Source: Incurvaria masculella (taxonomy: Eukaryota > Arthropoda > Insecta > Lepidoptera > Incurvariidae). Taken from it: 64,000 nt of DNA. Each line of letters opens with the position of its first letter. The stretch's first letter is position 1. Below the pieces are notes generated by a model. The model made no database searches, was not told where the DNA came from, and saw nothing but the letters and a program-made list of their open reading frames with translations. Shown in pieces: positions 10,592 through 23,600 of the stretch. The stretch lies in the NCBI GenBank assembly GCA_946894095.1, contig OX335655.1:3596001-3660000 (forward strand), read 5' to 3'. The translations under genes were made by a program, and so were the position numbers.

Positions 10592-10944
10592 ACTATGGGC
10601 TCCGATTGTATTTCCTGGATTGGACAAAATATAAAGTCTTGCTTTGTTTTGTGGTCATCAGATTTTACTTTCCCTGGTTTGGACAGAAGGCATATTATAA
10701 CGCTAAATGTATCTACACATGCTACATACGTATATAGGTGTAGGACTTATTGATACCCCAGAGACTAATCCACGGACAGAGTGAGTCAATGGAATCCTTA
10801 CAACACTCAATCTCATTTAGTTTGTCACATGCTTGTTTTCAGAGATATAACTCGCTTCTTCCACACTATTCTGGTACTTTCTATGTTGGTTTTTAGGGTC
10901 CCGTCGCAAAAAGCGAAAAAAGGGCTCCTTATCATCTAGTTGCC
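10592..10944. other. unassigned spacer
   Basis: No gene seen. A short GGGTCCCGTCGC...GGGCTCC stretch near 10900 may be a decayed end of the GGAC-type element. Confidence 0.35.
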
Positions 10945-11390
10945 CTTAACTAGGTACCATGCCAGGAACTTCCCTTTATATGTACGGATACATTGTACTC
11001 TGGAAAAGACGGACAATTTATCATTGCTGCTTCGACCCATTTTCATTTAATCAATGCGATGGTACCGACCCGGGATGACTTAAATCTACCACATGGTAGA
11101 AAAGAAGAACCTACAGGTTTACATGGATTTCGAGCCATATACAGTTCGCGCCAAACTTAAATGTGGCTCTAAAGCTCGAGCGTGTACTCTGTGCCCTTAT
11201 CTCAAGAGCGTTTTTTGTACGCGCAAGGCGCATATATGTTAGGCGCGCTCTGTAACAGCTAACATTCGCGACGAAATGCTCTTATCCAACTCAGAAAGAA
11301 AGTGGTATATGATCGGAGCGGGCATCGAACCCATGATCCCTGAAATGGAAAACAGATCCTCGCGTCCCTGAGCTACGAGCTGCTCCTAGC
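10945..11390 (-). mobile_element. tRNA-headed SINE, antisense
   Basis: Read on the minus strand from about 11390: a tRNA-like head with A box (TAGCTCAGGGA) and B box (GGTTCGATGCC), then the ACTTTCTTTCTGAGT block, then the shared body down to about 10945. It is longer than the copy at 35461 because of extra sequence around 11130-11240. Confidence 0.75.
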
Positions 11391-11470
11391 ATGGCACCTA
11401 ATTCCCTTGAAAATGTTCAATGGCATGGGTTCATATGACAGGTGTGATATTAGCCATCCATGCCCTACAA
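11391..11470 (+). mobile_element. SINE 3' tail fragment
   Basis: TAGCATGGCACCTAATTCCC ... GATATTAGCCATCCATG, a decayed copy of the SINE 3' end, immediately beside the antisense SINE. Confidence 0.6.
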
Positions 11471-11474
11471 TAAC

Positions 11475-11786
11475 AAAAACCGGCCAAGTGCGAGTTGGAC
11501 TCGCACACGAAGGGCTCTGTACCATGTTACAAGATTTAACACAAAAAAAACACGTTTTTGTATTGGGCCCCCCTTTTAATTTGAGTATTCTTTTAAATTT
11601 ACCTATTTGTTGTTATAGCGGCAAAATAAATACACAATCTCTGAAAATTTCAGCTTCCTACCTATTACGGTTCATGAGATACAGCCCTGTGACAGACGGA
11701 CGGACGGACGGACGGACGAACGGACAGCGGAGGCTTAGTAATAGGATTCCGTTTTCACCCTTTGGGTACGGAACCCTAAAAAGTAA
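11475..11786 (+). mobile_element. GGAC-microsatellite element
   Basis: Starts AACCGGCCAAGTGCGAGTTG and ends GGGTACGGAACCCTAAAAA. It holds a (GGAC)n run at about 11697-11726, then AGCGGAGGCTTAGTAATAGG. Near the ends lie inverted blocks (GGGTTCCGTACC-type and GGTACGGAACCC) and a near-perfect palindrome GTGCGAGTYGGACTCGCAC. Other copies: 28598, 53503 (truncated), 59496, 61713. This is a widespread lepidopteran repeat type; its class is not settled here. Confidence 0.85.
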
Positions 11787-12184
11787 GTCCGTATTTTGCG
11801 TCTGGGAAATATGCAGCATTATTGTGAATCTATGCATCGTCTTGAGAAAGAAACGTTTCTCAAGACGTTCCTAGCTTTGAGGCTGTTCACCCGTTGTTTA
11901 CGCGTCGTGGCACACGTATTAGTGAGTCTGGAGACGAATTCACGGCGAAGGTCAACCGCACGAATTGTGCGTATCACTCCCTCTCGAAGTTCACTAGCAT
12001 CTCGACCGCGGTGGCGGCGCGCCGAAGTGAATAATGCTCCAGAAATAACGCGATTGTTTGGGAATTGGGATGTACATTTGTTTACATTTGGTGGTACCTA
12101 CCACATTGTCTGTGTTTTGTCTAATCTGTGCTCTGACCCAATCCATCAACAACACAATTGGCAATTGGGAAGCAATAACTCGAA
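11787..12184. other. unassigned spacer
   Basis: Moderately GC-rich around 11880-12030. No exon could be supported. Confidence 0.35.
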
Positions 12185-12305
12185 CAGTCGTATTCAGAGA
12201 GCACCTGTCAAAACTTAGAGCGGGATTAGCACCGGACTAACCATACGGAAAAGTCCGACCTTAACACGCGTACTAAAGTTAGTCCGCCCACTCTGAACAC
12301 TGCTG
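12185..12305. mobile_element. MITE family E, short copy
   Basis: CAGTCGTATTCAGAG at the left and CCGCCCACTCTGAACACTGC at the right form terminal inverted repeats. It shares GGGATTAGCACCGGAC with the longer copy at 55091-55477. Confidence 0.65.
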
Positions 12306-12335
12306 TATAAGCATTGAATATACAAATTAATTAAA

Positions 12336-12514
12336 TGACCTCTATTTGACCCGGGATAAATTTACTGCAAAAACAAAAACATATGCAGACACAGATATTT
12401 ATTGCTTGATTAGAAATACAAATTCAAGTAAATTGGAACAGTAGTTTCTAAATGATTAGTAAACTACGTTTGTATGGGGAGTGTATTTTTCTGATGCTTA
12501 CGGGCCCACCTTAA
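12336..12514. mobile_element. MITE family B, 5'-truncated
   Basis: Right half of family B: ATGCAGACACAGATATTTAT, GATTAGTAAACTACGTTTGT, then CTTACGGGCCCACCTTAA. Confidence 0.75.
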
Positions 12515-13069
12515 GGCTGTCGTGAAGTCACAGGAAATCTAAGCTTTCAAAATGTTAAGAAATGAATTCTTTGTCCATTGGCCAAGGCACAATTTTTCAC
12601 GGTGAGTGTCATTAAAATGGCGAAATCGTCTTTCGGGCCCTAACGTTTCCCCACCCCTAAACGTTTTTAGATTTTGATCACATTTTTTTTATCACACTTC
12701 ATTCTATGTCCGTATGCTTTGATATTTTTTTGTAAGTATCTGTATTTTTCAGTAATTTTTTTTCGAAAATGAATGTAAATAAGGTAACTTTTTTCCAATG
12801 TTTATTAGCTAATGTTTTCCAATCTAAAGGGTATATCATAAAAATGAAAACATACAGATATTATTACAATATGTTTCATAATCTAAAATTTCAAAAACCT
12901 ATTAAAACATTAAGAGCATGGAAACAGTTATCGGTCTGGCTGTTCTCCTCTTCAGGTCGCATTTTTGTCGCAAGTTTGGCAGTAGCATTTAGGTATGAAA
13001 TCATAATTGTGTTATATCATTTATGTGGACGAAAAAAAAAAGACCAAAAAAAAACATAATTTATAGACC
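12515..13069. other. unassigned AT-rich spacer
   Basis: One 96-codon open frame (12769-13059) is Lys/Phe/Tyr-rich and follows base composition; no homology recognised. Confidence 0.4.
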
Positions 13070-13205
13070 AGTGAAGTTTCTTTGCGGGTTCTTCTTCACT
13101 GGTTGATCGAATCCGCGGATCAATCAAATTGTGACATGACTTAGTGTAGTTTTACTACCAGAAGTTGAATAAATAAATGAAATGAAAATGAAATGAAATG
13201 AAACT
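13070..13205 (+). mobile_element. LINE 3' terminal fragment
   Basis: GTGAAGTTTCTTTGCGGGTT CTTCTTCACTGG followed about 90 bp later by AATAAATAAATGAAATGAAA-type tail repeats. This is the same kind of 3' end as at 33440 and 55285. Confidence 0.6.
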
Positions 13206-14239
13206 TGTAGTATGAATCTGTTTATTTAATCTTTTAACATATTTGATTTGAGCTTGTATCAAAAATGAAGATGGCTTTTTACACCTCATTAATTTATATC
13301 ATAATACCTATTTAAATATTCATTTAGATTGAGATAGTCTTTATTGCCAAACTGCATACATTGTTGTTGACTGCTACGGACTAAATGTAAAATGTTTTAA
13401 CTGTACACCAATTTTTTTCTGCTCTAATTGTCACGTCGCACAGTATGTCGATTCATACAAGCCAGACGATAGAAATTCATATCGGAGTTCTTGACTGTTG
13501 ACGTTACTAAAGCACTTGTAGATAGTTATGGGAACCATTGATAGTGTTTTGTTTGGTCTAATCTACTTCATCGAATTATGAGACGTTGACACTTGAGAGG
13601 CAAGCTAATTTGCAGCGCGCAGCTACATTCATTGTTTAGTTGTCGCTTATGGGTTAAAGTGGCGTTATAGTAAAAGTTGGTGGTTTACAGGTGGGAAAAA
13701 AATTGAGGAAGCTCTGGAAGGTATGTCTTAAAGTTTTTTATCACATTTGATTTGAAAGTTTGTTATATTGGTACCAAAAAAATATCTTACATTTTACCTT
13801 ATTTTCGAGTCATAAAATAATGTTAAATTTTATTTCTCGAGAGATTATCTTAGAGAGTATATTTTTGTAGCACAATGATCCATATTAATTTATGTTCTAC
13901 AACTAATACTTAACTGATTTCTGTAATAATTGGTTAGCGCACGACTTTGCAACACAATTTTTTTTCGATTTACAGTTGCATAGGAACGAGATTTCAAGGA
14001 AGGATTTTTCCAACTATGGCGGATTTTTTCGAAATTATAAAGACCAATGGGACTTCAAAATCATGTTTTAAATAAATTTAGACCGGAACAGCCGATAGAA
14101 AGTGGTGAAAAGCGGTTGAAGAACAAAATTCATATTTAGTTATTGTATAACAAGTAGTGGATCGCAGCCTAGATGGAGTAATTCGCAGTACAATAGCTTT
14201 CGGATTGAACATATATTTGGATATTTTTTTTATTATGTA
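13206..14239. other. unassigned AT-rich spacer
   Basis: No gene seen. Sequence at 13975-14110 may belong to the decayed coding fragment that follows. Confidence 0.35.
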
Positions 14240-14470
14240 CGGGAAAATAAGGAAATGTACCTAAATCTTCTCTATCCTTGGTATATCTACGATACCACAA
14301 AAGATTACACCATTCAGTTGATGTGATTCGACTGTGTATTGGACCAATCGGGCAACTGTCTGAAGAGGCCCAAGAGGCCAAAAATAAAGACTGTCTCCGA
14401 TTCAGGCAGTTGCACACACGAAAAACCGACAGTTCGTCTACCAATAGAGATTAATTAACTATGTTATTCA
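14240..14470 (+). pseudogene. decayed repeat-encoded protein fragment
   Basis: Shifting between frames, the + strand gives peptide pieces such as SEEAQEAKNKDC and RQLHTRKTDSSSTNRD, of a type I associate with repetitive protein fragments in moth and butterfly genomes. Stops and frame changes show it is dead. I cannot name the transposon family. Confidence 0.35.
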
Positions 14471-15469
14471 TAACATCGGATCTATAAAAACAATATATAG
14501 AGAGGGTCCCAAAAAAGTTCCGGTTCTTTTCCTTCCGAAGTTTTAAAATAAATTATTCCCTTCTCTGAAGAAAAGGATAGAAGGTGTTGAATCACAACAT
14601 TCTGATGACTCTTCTGATCAAGAATGAGATAGGAATACATAGTTCTAATTAAAATTGGGGTATCCAGTCAAGTAAAATTTTATACATATCTCTTACATAA
14701 TGCTCGCTTAAAATATTCTTTTTTGTATTTAACTAAATAACATCAAAATCAAAATAGGACAAAAGTGTGAATGAAGTATTGACAAATGTTATTAAAACAG
14801 GCTATAATTTTAATTGTTTTGCATGCGAGTATTAATTAATGGGGTTGATTCGTCATCTTATTAATATTTAAATAATATGATGACTATTATTATTAATTAA
14901 ATAATTTATTAAGTAATACTATTATATTTTACAAATAAACGAGATTAACTAGCATTATTATATAAATATTTTAATGTCCAGATTTGAACGGGTAAGACCG
15001 ACAGGAATTTCTCTCTATTACTTCTTCCAATAAAAATAGCATTCACCTGAATTAATTCTAGAATATCGAAAACGCTTTAAAATACTAATTTAACTCATAA
15101 AAACTACCCCAATATAATTATTATGAGTGCTAGGATTTTTTAGCGTCTAGCGTATATGAAACGACACACTGTGCGTCGTGGCGTGCTCGTGGGTGGCGTA
15201 GCTCAGTTAAAAATCCATAAATGGGGAACCAGAACTTTATTTGGTAAAAAACTTATTTCATAAAACAAAACTGTCTCAGATCAGCTCTCCTAGACGCTTC
15301 CTCGAACACGAAACTGTCATTTTCAAACTATTCTATTTTATTTTTATGTGCATGGCCTGGCATGACACTAATGCTGAGATTCATAGATGTTACTCGTACT
15401 TAGCTGAGGCAAAGTACTTGAGTACTTGGTGGACGAAACGTCGAGCTAAATAAGTAAGATGAACACTGT
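14471..15469. other. unassigned AT-rich spacer
   Basis: Very AT-rich (notably 14810-14960). No exon or known repeat seen. Confidence 0.4.
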
Positions 15470-15844
15470 TTAAGAACGGCCCGTAAGCTATGCTCCCCGT
15501 ACAAACGTAGTTTACTTATCATTTAAAAACCGTTGTTCGAATTAAATTGATATTTAATATGTAAAATCAGGGAACCAATATCTTTGTCTGCATGCTTTTG
15601 TTTTTTGAAAAATCCAAACCGAATGAGATGAAAGCAAAAACAAAATCTTCATACTAATTTTGTTTTCTCTGTGGTTTGACTCAATATACATTTATCGAAA
15701 AAGCAAAGGCATGCAGACACAGATATTTGTTGCCAGATTTGTGATACCATATATCAAGTAAATTGCTACAGTGGTTTTCAAATGATTAGTAAACTACGTT
15801 TGTATGGGAGGCGAAATTTTCTGATGCTTACGGGGGCACCTTAA
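15470..15844 (+). mobile_element. TTAA-bounded MITE, family B
   Basis: TTAAGAACGGCCCGTAAGC at the left, GCTTACGGGGGCACCTTAA at the right, with the same internal inverted blocks as the copy at 7435. Confidence 0.85.
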
Positions 15845-16132
15845 TCCGTAAACGTAAAATAATATGTCGAACAACAGTGAAAATCTAAACAAACATATAG
15901 GTATTCAAGAGTTTGGTATCCACCTGCAAATGACGTTCATTGTTAGTATTCGTTATCTATCAACCATTCTAAACTAGTTTGTAAGTATCAATGATAAAAA
16001 AAAACATTACTGACAAACCAGAGGTAATCGATCTGGCAGAAAAAGCGTTTATAGACAAATATGAGTGTTTAATAAATGTACATCTTGTGGAAGCAATAAA
16101 GAAACTCAAGCTTCTATTGGATCTTTAGGCAT

Positions 16133-16880
16133 TGACCAACCAACAATCTTTTTTTCTATTGTTATTGTTATTGTTATTGTTTATTCATCATCCATAGACA
16201 GTACACTGCACTCGGATTTGTCATATTTTATCATTAGCCAGTTCGGGGAAATCCCAGCGAAGAAGAACTGGAAAGAAACTCCGCTGGTTTTTTTTTTTCA
16301 ACGTCCACTTAGTCTAAATTTACAAAAGTATTTAGACTCACAGATAAACACGCTAAATTAATATGAATTGACGAGAATCAGCAATTCATGTCATATGCAA
16401 CAGTTCATGACAAATATCAGTTTATTAGTAAAGACCATGCCCGCCATCTAGAATGTTGCCAATTGGAGCAAGCCAGTCCCCACAAACAGCACCCGTTCAA
16501 GAGCATCACGCCAGGCACAGCCATCGCCTCTATCAACCATATTTTAGGGAAAGAGGAGACCCGAACCCAGCGTCGCCGCAAGTAGGGACCTTAAAGCGAT
16601 GCACTACTCCAGTGGCAACATGAAAAAGTTGTGAAAGCTCTGTACGCTTTAGTTTTAATACGATTATTTCTGTCATGAACTACTACAGTGACCTGTAAAC
16701 AAAGACTCAAAATACAAAATACATTATTATTCTTACAGCTAAAAAAAAAAACTATATAATATTACACTTTAAATGCTACCACCTACAGAAAATTAAGAGT
16801 ACAATGGTTTGAGAGCAACCATATACGAATAAGATTCCTGAAAGAGATTCTGACCAACACCTACAGTTAAATAATGCTTC
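16133..16880 (-). mobile_element. LINE 3' fragment, antisense
   Basis: About 750 bp homologous in reverse to 57405-58080. Minus-strand order: TCTCAAACCATTGTACTC, CTGTAGGTGGTAGCATTTAA, GATGCTCTTGAACGGGTGC, AGTGGACGTTGAAAAAAA, then GGATGATGAATAAACAATAA with a (TAACAA)n tail. Non-coding; most like a LINE 3' UTR. Confidence 0.7.
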
Positions 16881-17556
16881 AATACAGTTCGGGTGTACAG
16901 AGCCCTCGTCATTATTGATGCGATTCAACATGTAACGATAAAATAATTTCATCAGAAATGTATGTCTTGCCAGTGTAGTTTTACAAATTTCTCACGTGAC
17001 ACGAGAGTGAGGTGTACAATTTGTAAAAAATATAAATGACGGGCGTAGAATCAAAACACCTCCAGCAGCGGAAGCACAAACGCAACGATACGCCTGTATC
17101 GATCGATGCATGTTTGTTTTGCTTTTTTTTGCGAGCGAAAACGAGAAAGGTAGACGTTTATCGGACGATAAAGCAGTATCGTACGTTTATTCTCCCGCTG
17201 CTGAACATGTTTGTCAAAATCGAGTTATTTTCTTGACAAAAAAATAAATTTTCTATTGAAACCGCATTTGAAACACTATCATATGCAGCTATTGCCAATG
17301 ATAAAACATTTTTAAAGTTGGCGTTCAGAATAAAAAACAGCAATATTCATGAAATCAATGATTTTTTAGTGTACAGAAAATTCACTGCGGTGGATAGATC
17401 TTCCTTTGATTTTGCGCCCCTCACATAGAAATCTAGCGACATGTTTTATGGCACTCTTTCGAGATCAACGATGGTCATCGAGCTGACCAATGAAATGACA
17501 CTCAAGTGGTAAGTATTATATAATGATTTGTAACATTTGTTTGTCTGTCCGGTTGC
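16881..17556. other. sequence just upstream of lqf exon 1
   Basis: No coding exon. This is the end of the intron that precedes lqf exon 1: 17530-17558 has the pyrimidine-rich run and acceptor CTGTCCGGTTGCAG. Confidence 0.5.
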
Positions 17557-17558
17557 AG

Positions 17559-17648
17559 ATGCCCCGCGCGCGGGACGATATGCAAGTAAACGTGGCGGGG
17601 CTAAGAAGGAATATTAAGAACCTCGCGCACAACTACTCCGATGCTCAG
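17559..17648 (+). CDS. lqf: lqf coding exon 1 (ENTH helix 0/1)
   Basis: Thirty codons, residues 1-30. The first ATG falls directly after an acceptor AG (17557-17558), so at least one upstream non-coding exon exists. A second in-frame Met at 17580 begins MQVNVAGLRRNIKNL, the start used in fly epsins, and may be the true start; the extra MPRARDD would extend helix 0. Donor GTCAGT at 17649, phase 0. Confidence 0.93.
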
Positions 17649-20600
17649 GTCAGTTTCTCAGGTTTCAGATAAAATACCCACATTGCTAGCACACTCCCGG
17701 AATCAGCCACGGTCCCATTCCCGGAAAGCTTGGCTGCTCCCTTAGTACTAATTAAGCAAGTGGTTTACTTGTGAGTGAACCCATTGGGTGAGTAACTGGG
17801 CCCAAACCCGACGTGTTGATCTGATTCATCGGGGTATGTGCGTTTAAGTAGATGATGCTACGTCATACATAGCTATTTCTGATATATCTTCTTAAAACAT
17901 GAAGTATTTGATATCATCAAACAATTATTACAAAAATAAGCATAAGGCAATTATGAGGATGTGTGCATAATTTTTTTTTTGTTGCTTTTAGAACCTGCTT
18001 TCGGCTCCACAGAGCCATAATCAGATGGTTTCCGGTGGTTACATTTTGCAGGAGATGCTTCAGCAAGCCTCATTCCCTGGTCAGTTACACCTATTGGTGC
18101 TGTCTACGATCTCGTGTCCAGGTCTAGGATGTTCCAGCGATTTAGACGGGAAACAGTGTCACTTGTATTTAATAGACTTATAGCTAAGCTATTTGTGTGT
18201 TTTTCAAGCCTGTTCTTGTAACTTGTGCACTGGTTTTTTACCATTTCTTTTAACGTTGGCATTTCTAGGTATTGATGTATTTCTTGGTTACGAGTGAACC
18301 ACGGTGCTCTGGCTATATTTCTCAGCACTATATTTTGGAACCTTTGGAGTACTTCGAGATTAGAATCGCTCGATGTGTGCAAAATGTTGCCATTTAAAAT
18401 CAGCAACTTTTTGTGATTTGCCTCATATTATCTCTATTGCCTTTTATAAAATGTTTTGACTTTAAATATGTATGTAACTGCTCAGTGTTTGACAAATATG
18501 TTTATACTAGTTTGTAGCTACTTAGTTTTGAGAAGTTATAGCAGAAATAGCGACGCACGAATGTGGCGCTATTTACATAAACACACGCACCCCCTTAAGT
18601 CTGGATCACAGAGTAATATTAAGGTATAGATAAATGCTGTGGGTTCCGGCAATAAAAAAGAATACAAATTGGGCCAACTGCATCTATGCCATTGCATCTC
18701 GTAAGAGTCGACTCAGCATCTGTCGTTTATGTTTCGGATTCCATATTAAACTGTAGGTCCCCTTACTTGCTAGGTTAATCCCGCCCGGGTTCATACGCAT
18801 CGAATGAACGATGGTCGAAGTGGCAATAGGTCCATGTTTTCCATGCAGTTCAATGTAGAATTAATTCCCATGAGGTGTATTGGGGTAATATGACAGTAGG
18901 TGTGGTATAATTCTATGTCCAGTCACTCTAAAGAAATCTGAGCTCAAGTTTGATCAGGTTATACATTTTAGCCCACTTGTTTTCGGTCCTTTGTTTTTTG
19001 ACCGGACCTCCGATGCGTGTGAGTAAAATTATCATCCTATCAAAGCGATGACTTTGAAGCATGAATATTTCTATTATTAAACGTTATCTGTCCTCGGCGA
19101 CATTTCTAGCATACCCTTCAGGTAGATCAGTATCTCTATTTAATTCCTTTAATTTATGGCCCACCGTGTACATATTATGTGTATGCTGCATTATTTTGTA
19201 AGAGAAAATTGACATCATAAAAACAGCATTATTATATATTGACTACGTTATATGGGAACTATGTATATGGTCATTGGCATTATTGGATCAAGTGAGTAAA
19301 AAAATCGACACACACTTTCAGTAGATTTGCTTAGAACAAATCTATCTAACTCGTTTCTGCCCAAACTCCTGGAAAAATTATACCTACGTACGAGTATATG
19401 GTCAGAATCATGGAAAAAAATTTCTACTATTCTTTGCATTTTAAGTAACACAGGCCATCGAACTGTTGATAGTTTTAGATTGTTGTTTATTGTTTATTCA
19501 TCATCATGATGATTTGCTTGCGGTGATGCTAGGTTCGGGTCTCCTCTTTCCCTAAAATTTGGTTGAGAGAGGCGATGGCTGTGTCCGGCGTGATGCTCGT
19601 GAACGGGTGCTGTTTGTGGGGACTGGCTTGCTCCAATTGCCAACATGTTAGATGGCGGGCATGGTCTTTACAAATAATCTGATATTTGTCATGAACTTGT
19701 TGCATACGACATGAATTGTTGATTATCCGCCAATTCATATTCATTTAGTGTTTTTATCTGTGATTGTAAACAGTGGCAAATACTTTTGTAAACTTAGACT
19801 AAGTGGACGTTGAAAAAAATCCAGCCGAGTTTCTTGCCAGTTCTTCTTCTGGGATTGCAGAACTGGCTAATGATGATATATGAAAAATTCGAGTGCAGTG
19901 TACGGTCTATGGATGATGAATAAACTATGAACAATAAACATAGACACGTACACTGCACTCGGTTTTGTCATATTTTATAATTAGCCAGTTCAGCAAAACA
20001 AAACACAGCGGAGAAAAGCTTTTGTCAAATGTTTTAAAAAAAAACACAGGTAAAATACTAAATTAAAAATAATTCACGAAAGCCGCATGCAACAAATGCT
20101 GTGTGTGTAGCTGTGATTGGTCATTTGAAATTAGTGAGGGATCACTTTACATGGTACTGTGATGATGTCAGAGATACCATATCTATGATTCACACAATCG
20201 TATTGAGTTTGGTAAAATATAGACAATATTTCACAATAACATTTCATGTTTTTAGTGTTTGGGTTCTCCTTTCTTGGGGGTTTTGGGGATATTTTGGTAA
20301 TCCGAGCATAGATGAACGTATTTTTGATGGTTTGTCAATGATGCATGGAGGTACGTACATTAATTTTAAGTCATAAGTCAATTATTGTATGGGATACAAT
20401 ATTATTATAGGGGATAATCTCCAAGAAATGATTGGAAGGTTCTTTTAGCCCAGCGAGCATGGAAGGACGGATGGGAGGATTGATCGAAATTCATTTCGAT
20501 CGAACCTCCGATTCAGATCGAAAGTGTCTTACCAATTCGGGACACGCAACATAGAATGTTCGATGCACTTAATAGCATCCTGTGCGTTTTTACGTGTCGT

Positions 20601-23600
20601 TGGAACTCGGGAAAATCAGTAACAAATGTGCCTGCCTTCGCTGTTCCCCATGCAAACAAGGTTTGGTTGCTAATCCGCCCTTTCATGCTCTCTGGTTCCA
20701 CGCTCATGAGCAGTCATAGACAAAGGTTAGTAGCGTTCTAAAGTAAAAGTAAAGTAAGGTTCTAAAGTCATACAACGTACAAAACTGGCTAAATACTTTC
20801 GCTGGTAATATGACATTTCTAACCAGCGCCATCTCCCGTCACTGCCAGAACTTTTTACACCGTTATTAAACTAAGTTTAATTCCAAATTTTGCGTAGGCA
20901 GGCATGACAAAAACGTTGCAGTTTAACGATTAATTAAGTAATTGCATTTTAAATAAAAAGGGGACGCATCACAAAGTCGAATAAGCACAAAGTACAAAAC
21001 ACACACTGTCCAAAATACTTATGAATACGAAATTTTTTAATTAGGTTTGGTTAGTTTAGATTATACGCATTTTATAATACACACAAAAAATACATACTTT
21101 TGGATGGTCTGGGATTGACCGAATGCTCTATGGACTTTATGAATATCATGGATATTCATTGGTTTATATTTAATGTATTCTCAAATGTGAATTGCAACGC
21201 CATCTGTTGACTTTTATTGTCCGTATTCAACACTCGTATGACGTTAGCAGTCATTCCTTACCATAATTTATCTACGGGGCAGTGGAACCATTGGTCGGTC
21301 GCCGGTTGCAGGTGAAGGTGCGCGAGGCGACATCGAACGACCCATGGGGCCCCTCCAGCACGCTGATGGCGGAGATCGCCGACCTCACCTACAACGTGAT
21401 GGCCTTCACGGAGATCATGCAGATGATATGGAAGCGGCTCAACGATCACGGCAAGAACTGGCGCCACGTGTGAGTTTTTACATGTTTCATCTCCTCATCA
21501 TCCGTCTGCAGAATCGTCACACATTCTGTTTATGGATCGCTATACGATGGATGTATATACATTGATAAGTTTTTTTTTCCTCTGTGGGTAGTTGAAAAAT
21601 ATAGACGTGTTTTTGTACCTCAGCTGGATTATTATCAATATATATTAATATTGTAACGTTATTATATTAAATACTATTGTAAAGTGTTGTGGTACCTGCT
21701 ATCTACATGCAGTAGTGTAGGCAGACCCTGCCAGCATAAATAACTCTTTCCAAACAAGGAAACAGAATTTCACATTCACAAAACCATTTTAAGTGCGTGT
21801 AGCCATGTCGATGGTGATTGACGTAGCGACGGAAGTGGCAGAGCTGCAGACAATGATGGAGGAGCGGATGAGTTCTTTCGAGGCGCAACTCAAGTCAGCT
21901 ACCAGCAGCAAGCCGGCCGATCTCCCCACATTGGCGGCGGACTTCAATTTGTTCAGGCAGTTCGCCTGGAAGGCTCTGAGCGTGGTGCGCTCTCAGGTGG
22001 CAGGCCTTGCGGAAGTAGTGGACGCGCAAGAGATGAGGTCGCGGGCGAAAGTACTACTTATCCATGGTGTAGCCGAGGACAAGACTGATGACTTGACGCA
22101 GAAGGTGGTGGTGCTAGCGCGCAGTAAGATGGGGCTAGCAGACTTCAGTAGCGACTGTATTAAGCTGTGCCATCGTCTGGGAGTGAATTCTCGGGCTCCG
22201 ACACGCCCGCGTGCAATTTTGGTCCGCTTCACACAGCTCAGCAGCCGTACCGCGGTTTGGAAGGCGAAAACGTCACTAAAGGGCTCCGGCATTACAGTGT
22301 CCGAGTTCCTCACGCGGACGCGACACAACGTCTTCCTTGCGGCGCGGAAGCACTTCGGGATGGCGCACAGTTGGACACAAGAGGGTCGCATCGTCATCCA
22401 GTTGAAAGATGGAACCCGCATCAAAATCGTGACGGCTGCTGCGTTGAAGGTGCTGACCGACAAACACCCTGCGGTCTCAGGCGGTGCCGATGGTGTTGCT
22501 GATAGGCAGAAGCCCAGGTCCTCGGACCGTATCAACAAGGGGAAAGCTAAGTGAACTTCGGAGCTACTTCTGACGGACACAAGCACTATACCAAGCAAAA
22601 TGATAAGCTTTCACAATTTTGCACATTGTTTCCAGATATCCAAACTGTGCTGAAATGTTTCTGGAAAGTCTGTATGGATAATATACTTGTTTTGCTTTTA
22701 TTATCACTCAAACTAATATTTTACTCAATTACTTATATAGTCTGTGCTACTCAGTCTTTGTCACAAATTGGTTCTTGTAACCACAGAGTGTATTCAATAG
22801 TTTGTGCTCAATAGTGTTTTTATTTTCTCAAGCGGAGAGAGAAAAGGCTCTCGCCGTTTATGCTTGTTCGGGCAACCACTTTACGGTCAATTAATTATTT
22901 TAGGCCATATACTTTTATTCTTTTTTTTTCCTTAAACTTATCAACCATTGTTTTGTATACTTTTGTGTATTTTAGGTCTCAGAAGTGGTGTTTTACTGGG
23001 CATACTATTTTCCTGTGTCTGTATAGTTTAATTAGAGTAAATTTTTCTTTTTTTTTCCATTGCTTGTGAGATAATGGTTTTGTTTAGTCTATTGATTATT
23101 TCTGCAAGGTGTTTTACTATATGTTTTAAGTCTCATATTTGTTATCCTTTTCTTGTGCCTTTGCAGTTTGTTTATGTTTCCTGTATTATGTGTTTTTTTT
23201 TTCTTACTTTCCACAATGCTGGCGGGTGATGAGGTACTGCCTGCGGTTCGGCAGCTATATATATCTTTTATTGATTTAAATATATATATATATACATTTT
23301 TAATTATATTATAGTAAATATTTATTTATGTCCACAATATCTGACAATTCAGATAATTATTTTTCTATTACCTCTTCTGACGAGTTTTTCAGTGACAATA
23401 CTTCTGACAGTGAATGTGTTCTTCCTATAGATGAACAACTTGACTTCACATTTTCCAAATATCCCAAAAACTTCAACTTTGTGCATATCAATGCTCAAAG
23501 CATACCCTCCCACTACCCCGACCTTCTCAGGACATTTCCAAGTAAGCACATTCATGCGTTATTTGTTTCGGAAACTTTTCTCAAGCCTACATTACCATCC

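Noticed and set aside
12769..13059. 96-codon frame on +
   Set aside because: Amino-acid use follows AT-rich background; no homology, signal or context.
20101..20376. 91-codon hydrophobic frame on + in lqf intron 1
   Set aside because: No recognisable family or splice context, and background composition.
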